Of a stretch of 34,035 nt of DNA, positions 8,105-14,513 are shown one piece after another; position 1 is the stretch's first letter; every line of letters begins with the position of its first letter. The position numbers and the translations under genes are program-made. Origin of the DNA: CAYUCE01 sp964443275 (GTDB lineage: Bacteria; Bipolaricaulota; Bipolaricaulia; CAYUCE01). The stretch covers positions 1-34,035 of the forward strand of contig CAYUCE010000018.1 of assembly GCA_964443275.1 (NCBI GenBank), in the 5' to 3' direction. The notes beneath the pieces are model-generated. The model was not told where the DNA came from. It worked only from the letters and a program-made list of their open reading frames with translations, and did no database searches.

Positions 8105-8539
8105 CTAACCGGTCTCCACTATCTCTATACCCATATTCCTGGCTGTGCCTTTGATGATCTTCTCCGCCGATTCGATTTTGTAAGTGTTTAAGTCGGGGAG
8201 CTTCCGTTCTGCAATCCTCCTTAGCTGATCCTCGGTTATCTTACCTACCTTTAGCTTGTTTGGCTCACCCGACCCCGAGCCCACACCAGCTGCCTTCTTG
8301 ATTAGTTCGGAGGCCGGTGGTTTTTTGACTACAAAATCAAAACTTTTGTCAGTATAGATTGTTATATCCACTGGTATCAATAAGCCCGGCTCCTCATCCT
8401 TGGTTGCTTCGTTAAACTTATTACAAAAGTCCATTATATTCACTTTGTGTTCACCTAACGCCGGACCTACCGGTGGTGCAGGGTCCGCCTTTCCAGCCGG
8501 TATCTGTAACTTCAGTTTCGCTTCAACTCTCCTAGCCAT
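8105..8539 (-). CDS. rplK: 50S ribosomal protein L11
   Basis: The protein has 144 residues, standard length. The N-terminal domain carries KLQIPAGKADPAPPVGPALG with the flexible PPVGPALG linker. The C-terminal rRNA-binding domain carries KKAAGVGSGSGEPNKLKVGKI and ends GTARNMGIEIVE. L11 lies at the GTPase-associated centre and is the thiostrepton target region. The usual GQHGVNIM is GEHKVNIM here, a mild departure from consensus. ATG start with an AAAAAGGTGATTAA ribosome-binding site. It follows nusG after a hairpin-containing spacer. Confidence 0.98.
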   Translation of the reverse strand: MARRVEAKLKLQIPAGKADPAPPVGPALGEHKVNIMDFCNKFNEATKDEEPGLLIPVDITIYTDKSFDFVVKKPPASELIKKAAGVGSGSGEPNKLKVGKITEDQLRRIAERKLPDLNTYKIESAEKIIKGTARNMGIEIVETG

Positions 8540-8577
8540 TTAATCACCTTTTTTACTTCATATACTTTATATAAATT

Positions 8578-8609
8578 TGATTTCCCTGGCCACCAATACA
8601 GGGAAATCA
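8578..8609 (-). repeat. Perfect 11-bp hairpin overlapping the nusG stop codon
   Basis: Bases 8578-8588 (TGATTTCCCTG on the plus strand) are the exact reverse complement of 8599-8609, with a 10-base loop. In the transcript the hairpin begins at the nusG TGA stop and precedes rplK by about 40 bases. No U-run follows, so it is not a standard intrinsic terminator. It may be an mRNA stability or processing element, or an attenuation site. Confidence 0.8.
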
Positions 8610-9683
8610 TACCTTTTCAATGCCTTCAAACCCCAGCTTGACCGGTGTTTCACGCCCAAATATCTTTACCATCACCGTTACTTCTTCTTTTTCCTTGTCT
8701 ATCTCTTTGACTTCACCGGTAAAATCGGCAAATGGACCTTCAACCACTTTCACTACTTCACCCACGTCGAAGTCCACTTCTATTTTCGGTCTTTCCGGTT
8801 TAGGCTCTTCCATTAAACCGGCCTTACGCTTGACCACCTTTATCTCATCCCCGGTTATGGGTTGAGGAGGAGAGCCCACAAATCGGCAGTTAAGCCCCTC
8901 AACCAGTTCTAAAACCTCTTCATCCATTACCATCTTTCCGAAGATATATCCCGGGAAAAGTCTTCGTTTTTCAATTTGCTGTACGGTAACTAATCTCTTA
9001 TCCTTGTATTCCTTTATTTTGGTCATTCCAGCTACCGAGCTTATTATCTTGTCCTCCTTTTCCAGTAGATCACCTTCCTTCAATTTCATACCTTCTCGCA
9101 GTTTCACCAAATATTGGTTGGGAATAACCTCCGTCTTTACCTCTCCATCGCTTGCCCGCTCAAGCTTTATCTTCTTTACGTTATCCCGTTTTAGTATGCG
9201 ACCGGAAACGGAAAGAGCAACCTCTTGATCTTCAGTCAGAGGGACCCCCCCTCTAATCTTTTCACCCTTTCTAATTCCTCTTCTTATCTTCTTATCCTGC
9301 GGTATTAAATACTCCTCTTCATTTCTGTTAGTCATCTCAACGATGACTCTTTGGAAAGACTCAATGGATAAGACTATTGTCTCATGCTCTATGTACCTAG
9401 GGGGTTTTCGAGCTATTAAGTCATCTTTTTCTATTCGTTCATTTGACTGGATAGCCAACTCGTAGTTATAAGGAACTCTATATTCTCCCGCTCTTCCGCT
9501 TCTGCTTTTGGAGGTGATCACTTCCTCAACCGGCACTAGAAAATGGGCTTTCCCATTGGCCTCAAACTTCTCCAGCTTTTCCTGCAGGTTAAGATGACCT
9601 ACCCTCTTTTCAAGTTTCTCCTTTACTTTTAATTCACTTCCAGCATAAGTTTGAATAGCATACCATCTTTTGGGTCTTACCAT
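8607..9683 (-). CDS. nusG: Transcription termination/antitermination protein NusG with large internal insertion
   Basis: The protein has 358 residues, about twice the E. coli length (181). The NGN domain starts at residues 5-28 (KRWYAIQTYAGSELKVKEKL) and resumes at about 235-290 (QQIEKRRLFPGYIFGKMVMD, RFVGSPPQPITGDEI). The KOW domain occupies about 305-358, with VVKVVEGPFADFTGEV and VKIFGRETPVKL. Residues about 62-235 are an insertion rich in beta strands and charged residues. Thermotoga maritima NusG (353 residues) has an insertion at the same place with similar wording (PPRYIEHE here, PPIYARR there, from memory). NusG binds RNA polymerase and couples it to the ribosome or Rho. It is in its usual place between secE and rplK. 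ATG start; no strong ribosome-binding site is visible. Confidence 0.96.
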   Translation of the reverse strand: MVRPKRWYAIQTYAGSELKVKEKLEKRVGHLNLQEKLEKFEANGKAHFLVPVEEVITSKSRSGRAGEYRVPYNYELAIQSNERIEKDDLIARKPPRYIEHETIVLSIESFQRVIVEMTNRNEEEYLIPQDKKIRRGIRKGEKIRGGVPLTEDQEVALSVSGRILKRDNVKKIKLERASDGEVKTEVIPNQYLVKLREGMKLKEGDLLEKEDKIISSVAGMTKIKEYKDKRLVTVQQIEKRRLFPGYIFGKMVMDEEVLELVEGLNCRFVGSPPQPITGDEIKVVKRKAGLMEEPKPERPKIEVDFDVGEVVKVVEGPFADFTGEVKEIDKEKEEVTVMVKIFGRETPVKLGFEGIEKV

Positions 9684-9718
9684 TTTTGATCACTATTAAA
9701 TAATATTAACAAACTAAG

Positions 9719-9913
9719 CTAGGCTCCTAGAAGATATCTTATTAATTGACTAAAAATCGCATCCAGTCCCCCCACATATATGGTTAGCACCACTACCATC
9801 AAAATCACCAAGATAGTTAAGGAAACTATCTCTTCTCGCGAAGGCCAGCTAATTTTATCAAACTCTGCCCGAACGTTCTTTAAGTATCTCTTAACTTTAA
9901 TAAATATAGACAT
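9719..9913 (-). CDS. secE: Protein translocase subunit SecE
   Basis: This small 64-residue protein has one membrane span, the common short bacterial form of SecE. The amphipathic cytoplasmic segment YLKNVRAEFDKISWPSREEI holds the family motif (WPSREE), followed by a transmembrane helix VSLTILVILMVVVLTIYVGG. SecE clamps SecY in the translocon. I chose the ATG at 9913; an in-frame TTG at 9925 adds MHPI, and neither has a clear ribosome-binding site. It lies between tRNA-Trp and nusG, the standard bacterial arrangement. Confidence 0.94.
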   Translation of the reverse strand: MSIFIKVKRYLKNVRAEFDKISWPSREEIVSLTILVILMVVVLTIYVGGLDAIFSQLIRYLLGA

Positions 9914-9968
9914 AATGGGATGCAAATCAAAGTTTTAAATTTACTCTTTCTACCGATAATTACTTAGT

Positions 9969-10044
9969 TGGCAGGCCCGGCAGGATTTGAACCCGCAACC
10001 TTCCGATTTGGAGTCGGATGCTCTGCCACTTGAGCTACGGGCCT
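9969..10044 (-). tRNA. tRNA-Trp (anticodon CCA)
   Basis: A full cloverleaf can be drawn: acceptor stem AGGCCCG/CGGGCCT, D-arm GCTC, anticodon stem TCCGA/TCGGA with loop CTCCAAA (anticodon CCA) and T-arm GCGGG TTCAAAT CCTGC. The discriminator is G and the 3' CCA is encoded (9969-9971). It is embedded between rpmG and secE, a placement common in bacteria. Confidence 0.97.
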
Positions 10045-10077
10045 GTGGCCGCTAAATTTATAAACTCCCCCTCGACT

Positions 10078-10230
10078 CTACACTTCCCGATGGATGGTGT
10101 GCTTCCGACACCATTTACAGTACTTTTTAAGCTCCAGCTTATCTTTCACATTACGGGGATTCTTAGTCGTATGATAGTTACGCCGCCTGCATTCGGTGCA
10201 AGCTAAAGTTACTTTAGTAGCTTCGGCCAT
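10078..10230 (-). CDS. rpmG: 50S ribosomal protein L33, zinc-ribbon form
   Basis: This 50-residue protein reads MAEATKVTLACTECRRRNYH at its start, then TKNPRNVKDKLELKKYC and KWCRKHTIHREV. The two CxxC pairs (Cys11/Cys14 and Cys38/Cys41) make it the zinc-binding (C+) form of L33. The ATG overlaps the tuf stop codon by one base (TAATG), so translation is probably coupled to tuf. No separate promoter is visible. Position between tuf and tRNA-Trp/secE is the usual one. Confidence 0.96.
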   Translation of the reverse strand: MAEATKVTLACTECRRRNYHTTKNPRNVKDKLELKKYCKWCRKHTIHREV

Positions 10231-11423
10231 TATTCTACAATCTTTGTTACTACCCCAGCTCCCACCGTCTTGCCCCCTTCCCGGATGGCAAACCTTACTC
10301 CCTCTTCCATGGCTATATGGTATAGGAGCTCACCTTTGATGGTAACATTATCTCCAGGCATTACCATCTCTACTCCATCCGGCAGATGTACGGTTCCGGT
10401 AACGTCGGTAGTCCTAAAGAAAAATTGTGGTTTGTAGCCATCAAAAAACGGGGTATGCCTTCCCCCTTCGTCTTTGCTTAATACATAGACTTCTCCTTCA
10501 AATTTGGTGTGGGGGGTGATCGTACCGGGAGCTGCTACAACCTGCCCTCTTTCCACTTCATCTTTCTTTACCCCTCTTAGCAGTATACCTACATTATCTC
10601 CAGCGATTGCATCATCCAAGGTCTTATTAAACATCTCCAAGCTGGTGGCCACCGTCTTCATTACCTCGTGGTGAAGTCCCACAATTTCAATCTCGGAACC
10701 GGGAGTTATCCTACCTCTATCCACCCGACCGGTAACCACAGTTCCTCTTCCCTTGATGCTGAAAATATCCTCTATGGACATCAAGAATGGTTTATCTGTA
10801 TCTCTTTCCGGAAGCTCGAAGTAATCATCCATGGCTTCCAAAAGCTCCCATATTGGTTTTGCTGTATCTTCGTCCTCCGGGTTCTCCATAGCTTTCAAAG
10901 CAGAACCCCTAACAATAGGAATATCATCTCCAGGGAACTCATATTCGTTGAGAAGATCTCTTACCTCAACTTCCACTAATTCTATTAATTCCGGATCGTC
11001 TACCATGTCCGTTTTATTCAAAAAGACCACGATGCCGGGGACATTCACCTGCCTAGCCAGTAAAACGTGCTCACGGGTTTGAGGCATCGGACCGTCAGCC
11101 GCAGATACAACTAGGACCGCCCCATCCATCTGAGCCGCACCAGTAATCATATTCTTTACATAATCGGCGTGTCCGGGGCAATCGATATGAGCATAATGCC
11201 TATTTTCCGTCTCATACTCGATATGTCTAATAGCTATGGTGATACCTCGATCTCTTTCCTCGGGGGCATTATCGATGTCCCCGAACTCCCTTGGTTCGGC
11301 CCATCCCTTGTTAGCCAATACCTTAGTAATGGCTGAAGTCAGCACCGTCTTACCATGGTCAATATGCCCGATGGTTCCGATATTCATATGGGGTTTCGTT
11401 CTCTCAAAACGCTCTTTTGCCAT
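10230..11423 (-). CDS. tuf: Elongation factor Tu
   Basis: The protein has 397 residues, normal for EF-Tu, the GTPase that delivers aminoacyl-tRNA to the ribosome. G motifs are GHIDHGKT (P-loop), RGITI (switch I), DCPGHADYVKNMITGAAQMD (switch II), NKTD and GSAL. Domains 2 and 3 carry GRGTVVTGRVDRG and RFAIREGGKTVGAGVVTKI. The ATG at 11423 is chosen because AAGGAGG lies 10 bases upstream; an upstream in-frame TTG at 11432 directly abuts that site and is unlikely. The residue after the Mg-binding Thr of the P-loop is Val (HGKTVLT) where Thr or Ser is usual. The gene sits downstream of tRNA-Thr(GGT) and overlaps rpmG. Confidence 0.98.
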   Translation of the reverse strand: MAKERFERTKPHMNIGTIGHIDHGKTVLTSAITKVLANKGWAEPREFGDIDNAPEERDRGITIAIRHIEYETENRHYAHIDCPGHADYVKNMITGAAQMDGAVLVVSAADGPMPQTREHVLLARQVNVPGIVVFLNKTDMVDDPELIELVEVEVRDLLNEYEFPGDDIPIVRGSALKAMENPEDEDTAKPIWELLEAMDDYFELPERDTDKPFLMSIEDIFSIKGRGTVVTGRVDRGRITPGSEIEIVGLHHEVMKTVATSLEMFNKTLDDAIAGDNVGILLRGVKKDEVERGQVVAAPGTITPHTKFEGEVYVLSKDEGGRHTPFFDGYKPQFFFRTTDVTGTVHLPDGVEMVMPGDNVTIKGELLYHIAMEEGVRFAIREGGKTVGAGVVTKIVE

Positions 11424-11512
11424 CTTTTCCAAACCTCCTTACATATCTCTCATTATAAAATTGCTTGTTTTGTTGTTAAGAAATTCTTCCGTGCCTCAAA
11501 ATATATGGCTTG

Positions 11513-11585
11513 AGCCCGCGGCCGGAATCGAACCGGCGACCTTCCCATTACCAGCGGGATGTTCTGCCGACTGAACTACACGGGC
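11513..11585 (-). tRNA. tRNA-Thr (anticodon GGT)
   Basis: Cloverleaf: acceptor GCCCGTG/CGCGGGC with one G-U pair, anticodon stem TCCCG/TGGGA with loop CTGGTAA (anticodon GGT) and T-arm GCCGG TTCGATT CCGGC. The discriminator is T. The 3' CCA is not encoded, unlike the other three tRNAs here. It lies 90 bases upstream of the tuf start codon. Confidence 0.95.
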
Positions 11586-11760
11586 GTTGGAAACTAAAAA
11601 GGCCCAATACATTGTACTATCTTATTTCTTGATTAAAGTTAAAAGCTTTAGGGATTAATTCTCTGTAAACTAGAGTTTAACTAAAAAAACCCCCGCTGTC
11701 AACTCTATCTCCTAAACCAATGCTATCTTAGTTAACCACCCTCGTAGCTTATATTTTCAC
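11586..11760. other. Spacer between tRNA-Tyr and tRNA-Thr(GGT), no tRNA-Gly
   Basis: This 175-base A+T-rich gap is where enterobacterial genomes have a tRNA-Gly (thrU-tyrU-glyT-thrT-tufB). I looked for a cloverleaf and a TTC-containing T-loop on the minus strand and found none. A run of seven A and six C at 11683-11695 is the only striking local feature. Confidence 0.6.
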
Positions 11761-11846
11761 TGGTGGAGGGGGTGAGATTCGAACTCACGAAGGCTTCAGC
11801 CAGCAGATTTACAGTCTGCCCCGGTTGTCCGCTTCGGTACCCCTCC
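11761..11846 (-). tRNA. tRNA-Tyr (anticodon GTA)
   Basis: Class II tRNA with a long variable arm (GGCTGAAGCC). Acceptor GGAGGGG/CCCCTCC, anticodon stem CAGA/TCTG with loop CTGTAAA (anticodon GTA), T-arm GTGAG TTCGAAT CTCAC. The discriminator is A and CCA is encoded at 11761-11763. It is the second gene of the tRNA-tuf transcript. Confidence 0.96.
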
Positions 11847-11902
11847 GAGAAATTCTCTTAAATTATACAATTTAACTTGCTTCGATTTCAAAAAACAATC
11901 CT

Positions 11903-11978
11903 TGGAGCCGACGGCCGGAGTCGAACCGGCAACCCCCTGCTTACAAGGCAAGTGCTCTGCCCATTGAGCTACGTCGGC
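11903..11978 (-). tRNA. tRNA-Thr (anticodon TGT)
   Basis: Cloverleaf: acceptor GCCGACG/CGTCGGC, D-arm GCTC/GAGC, anticodon stem CTTGC/GCAGG with loop CTTGTAA (anticodon TGT), T-arm GCCGG TTCGACT CCGGC. The discriminator is T and CCA is encoded (11903-11905). It is the first gene of the tRNA-tuf-ribosomal protein-rpoB block and lies immediately downstream of a strong promoter. Confidence 0.96.
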
Positions 11979-11987
11979 ACAGGCGAT

Positions 11988-12016
11988 ATTTTACTGGAAG
12001 GTTGCTAACCTGTCAA
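11988..12016 (-). promoter_or_regulatory. Strong sigma-70-type promoter of the tRNA-tuf-rpoB block
   Basis: On the minus strand a perfect -35 box TTGACA (12011-12016) is separated by 17 bases from TAAAAT (11988-11993). Transcription would begin only a few bases before the 5' end of tRNA-Thr(TGT) at 11978, as is usual for stable-RNA promoters. Confidence 0.85.
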
Positions 12017-12201
12017 GCTTTCGGGATATCACCTGAAGTTTTGATATAAGTTTCCTGTATTCTTCAGCTATCTTGCTGCACTGCTTGCTTACCGTCGCCT
12101 TAATTAAACTTGAGCAGTGGGTAAATGGTCACCAATTGCCGATCCCTGATCATCTAATTTGGTGTAGGGTCTGCATTTAAGTAAAATCAAGCTAGATATT
12201 T

Positions 12202-13167
12202 ATGACCCTGTTCTTACGTACAATTTATGTATCAACTCTACTCTCACTTGCTTACATTATCATATTATATCTAGCCGATACCTACCGAAAGGAATCTACA
12301 TCTATAGTAGCCTTGATCTTTGTAGTTGGCATATTTGCGGTTGTCCCGGTTTCTCTCATCCACTCTATATTCCCACTTTTAAGTGAAATTAAATTAGAAA
12401 GTCACATCTTAAACATATTATTTAGAGATTACTTTCAAGCCGCATTTATTGAGGAATTGGTTAAGTCATTTTTCTTCTTAGGGCTGATCTCCCGACTAAA
12501 ATACGAAGACTTCGCGGAAGTTATAGATGGGATCCTATATTTTGGGATATTGGGGGCAGGTTTTGCCGTTTTTGAGGACTTTTCCTACATTTTTCAAAAT
12601 TCCTACCCTCCCTGGGAAGCGGGTGACTTGGCCCGTTTTAACCAAGTCTTTCACCATATGATCCTAAGTCGTGCCTTCCCCGGGCATATCCTTTTTAACT
12701 GCCTGGCCGGGTATTTTTTCTCCCTAGGTAAGTTTGCCCATAAAAAATCCTCTCAGATAAAGTTCGCCCTTACCGGCTTTGTAGTGGCGGTTCTCGCACA
12801 CGGAACTTTCAACCTTATTGCCCAAATTAGCGACTCCACCAGCCTGTTGATATATATCCTGGTTCTGATCCTAATAATTGTGGCCCTTAGAAGGAAAGCT
12901 TTAAAGGCTTCCCCTTTTAGAAAGCTACTTCAAAAACTTGAAAGCCGTTGGTCGGGGGATCTTAGGCTCAGTGAGGAGGAAATTGATCCGGATGAATTTT
13001 ACTATCCTGTTCACTTGTACTTAAGGGATGAAAACGCACCTTGGGGCCCAAAACCAAAGCGCAATCCGTGGCGATTTATCCCCATGCTTATCATCTTGAT
13101 ACCCCTATACCCGCTGATCTTTTTGCTAATATTTTATTTAAATAAGCTTCTTTCGGCGATCTTTTAA
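12202..13167 (+). CDS. PrsW-like intramembrane metalloprotease (M82/CAAX-type fold)
   Basis: This 321-residue polytopic membrane protein shows the PrsW motif set: FIEELVK (Glu84, Glu85), DGILYFGILGAGFAVFED (Glu125), a His at 162 in FPGHILFN and a second at 200 in LAHGTFNLI. In PrsW these Glu and His residues form the intramembrane active site; B. subtilis PrsW cuts the anti-sigma factor RsiW. About nine hydrophobic segments are visible, including a C-terminal hairpin (residues 290-320) after a soluble, acidic linker (about 240-285). The usual PrsW ends earlier, so this tail is an extension. No strong ribosome-binding site precedes the ATG. No sigma/anti-sigma pair is nearby, so the substrate is unknown. 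Confidence 0.85.
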   Translation: MTLFLRTIYVSTLLSLAYIIILYLADTYRKESTSIVALIFVVGIFAVVPVSLIHSIFPLLSEIKLESHILNILFRDYFQAAFIEELVKSFFFLGLISRLKYEDFAEVIDGILYFGILGAGFAVFEDFSYIFQNSYPPWEAGDLARFNQVFHHMILSRAFPGHILFNCLAGYFFSLGKFAHKKSSQIKFALTGFVVAVLAHGTFNLIAQISDSTSLLIYILVLILIIVALRRKALKASPFRKLLQKLESRWSGDLRLSEEEIDPDEFYYPVHLYLRDENAPWGPKPKRNPWRFIPMLIILIPLYPLIFLLIFYLNKLLSAIF

Positions 13168-13186
13168 CCAGCGGTTTTCGTACAAT

Positions 13187-14512
13187 TTAGGTAGCTACTA
13201 CATTGACCTCGTCAATCAGTATCGCTGGCGTTCTATATGCCCCCCCGAAAGCCCACTCGGCCCGGTCACCGATAGCCAGAAGTTTCTCTTTTAATAGGTC
13301 ATATACATTTCCAGCGATCATGGTGTCTTTTACTCTTCCCCTTATTTGACCATTCTCAATTTTAAATCCCACTGCCACGTTGTTGGAAAATTCCCCCGAA
13401 GTGACATTCCCTTGACCTAAGCCCAGAACTTGATCCACCAGGATTCCCTCTTTTACGTGTGCCAACATATTATCTAAAGGCTCATCCCCTTCTTTAACAA
13501 CGGTGGTAGTGGGGGCAACAGTTGGGGACCCCCTAAAGTCTCCATCGCCCAAAATTCCGCTCTTTAACCCGTTACCGGTAGATTTTTCCCCGGCCATCCC
13601 TGCCGTCTTTAAGTCATAGATAAACTGCTTTACTACACCCTCCTTTATTAAATCCTTCCTTTTAGTGGGAACTCCCTCATCGTCGAATTTAAAGCCGCGA
13701 GGGGCGTAATTTAGAGTACCATCGTCGATAAGAGAAAACCGTCCGCCAAAGGCCTTCTGGCCCAGCTTTCCTTCAAGAGGAGAAGTACCTAGGTAAACCG
13801 ATTTGCCGTTAAATCCAACCCACAGAGGCAAAAGGAGTACTGCCGCTCCGCGGGGGGTAAAAAGAACTGGCATGGGCTTGGTTTTAAGAGATGCCGACCT
13901 CCGGGCCCATTTTAGTCTCTGAATCAGGGAATCCAAAAGCTGATCGGAATCCAGGTGGGCCAACTTACGAGAGCTGGCTGACTGCCATAAAGTTAAAATG
14001 TCCCCTTCCTTAACCTTTTCCACTTGTACGGAGATACCAAAAGAACTTCTGGTGTCACTGACCCGATGTCCACTGGAGTTTGTAATTTCAACTTTGTCTC
14101 GCTTGGTGGATACCTGGACTTCAATTTCCAAATCCGGATTGAAATCCTTTAGTTTATCAATTGCTTTCTTTCCCATGGAGATAAGGTCAAAGGAATCGAT
14201 TTTTTCCACCTGAGGGTCATAAGTCTCCACCTCAGTCAGTTCGGCCGGCTTCTGAAACTTAAAATTAGCCCGGTCGCCAAATTTAGCCGACTGCAAAGCG
14301 TTTTTAATCAGCTCGCTTTCCGAGGTTAGGTCTGTGGAAGTAGAATATCCTATTTTTTCGTCCTTTATTAGCCGTAGTGCTCTCCCCATGGTCAGTTTGG
14401 ATTTACCCATTTCTAGCTGACCAGATTTAAAATCTATTGAGGAAATATCATTTTCTATTTGAAAAACTTCCGCTCCTTCGCATTTTTTATTTAGCTTAGC
14501 AAGTAAAGACAT
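13187..14512 (-). CDS. tldE: TldE/PmbA-type subunit of the TldD-TldE protease
   Basis: This 441-residue protein belongs to the TldE/PmbA family: N-terminal part with YSTSTDLTSESELIKNAL, middle FTPRGAAVLLLPLWVGFNGKSV and a C-terminal beta-rich part with RGRVKDTMIAGNVYDLL and ILIDEVNV. It lacks the HExxxH zinc motif, as expected for the non-catalytic partner. TldD and TldE form a cytoplasmic heterodimeric metalloprotease that degrades unfolded peptides (CcdA, microcin B17 precursor in E. coli). It starts one base after the tldD stop codon with a GGGGGAAGA ribosome-binding site, so the pair is co-translated. It converges on the PrsW-like gene, 19 bases away. Confidence 0.95.
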   Translation of the reverse strand: MSLLAKLNKKCEGAEVFQIENDISSIDFKSGQLEMGKSKLTMGRALRLIKDEKIGYSTSTDLTSESELIKNALQSAKFGDRANFKFQKPAELTEVETYDPQVEKIDSFDLISMGKKAIDKLKDFNPDLEIEVQVSTKRDKVEITNSSGHRVSDTRSSFGISVQVEKVKEGDILTLWQSASSRKLAHLDSDQLLDSLIQRLKWARRSASLKTKPMPVLFTPRGAAVLLLPLWVGFNGKSVYLGTSPLEGKLGQKAFGGRFSLIDDGTLNYAPRGFKFDDEGVPTKRKDLIKEGVVKQFIYDLKTAGMAGEKSTGNGLKSGILGDGDFRGSPTVAPTTTVVKEGDEPLDNMLAHVKEGILVDQVLGLGQGNVTSGEFSNNVAVGFKIENGQIRGRVKDTMIAGNVYDLLKEKLLAIGDRAEWAFGGAYRTPAILIDEVNVVAT

Positions 14513-14513
14513 A

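Noticed and set aside
8578..8609. Intrinsic terminator after nusG
   Set aside because: The stem is strong but no U-run follows on the transcribed strand, and the operon continues into rplK.
11586..11760. tRNA-Gly expected by comparison with the enterobacterial operon
   Set aside because: No acceptor or T-arm pairing could be drawn in this A+T-rich gap.
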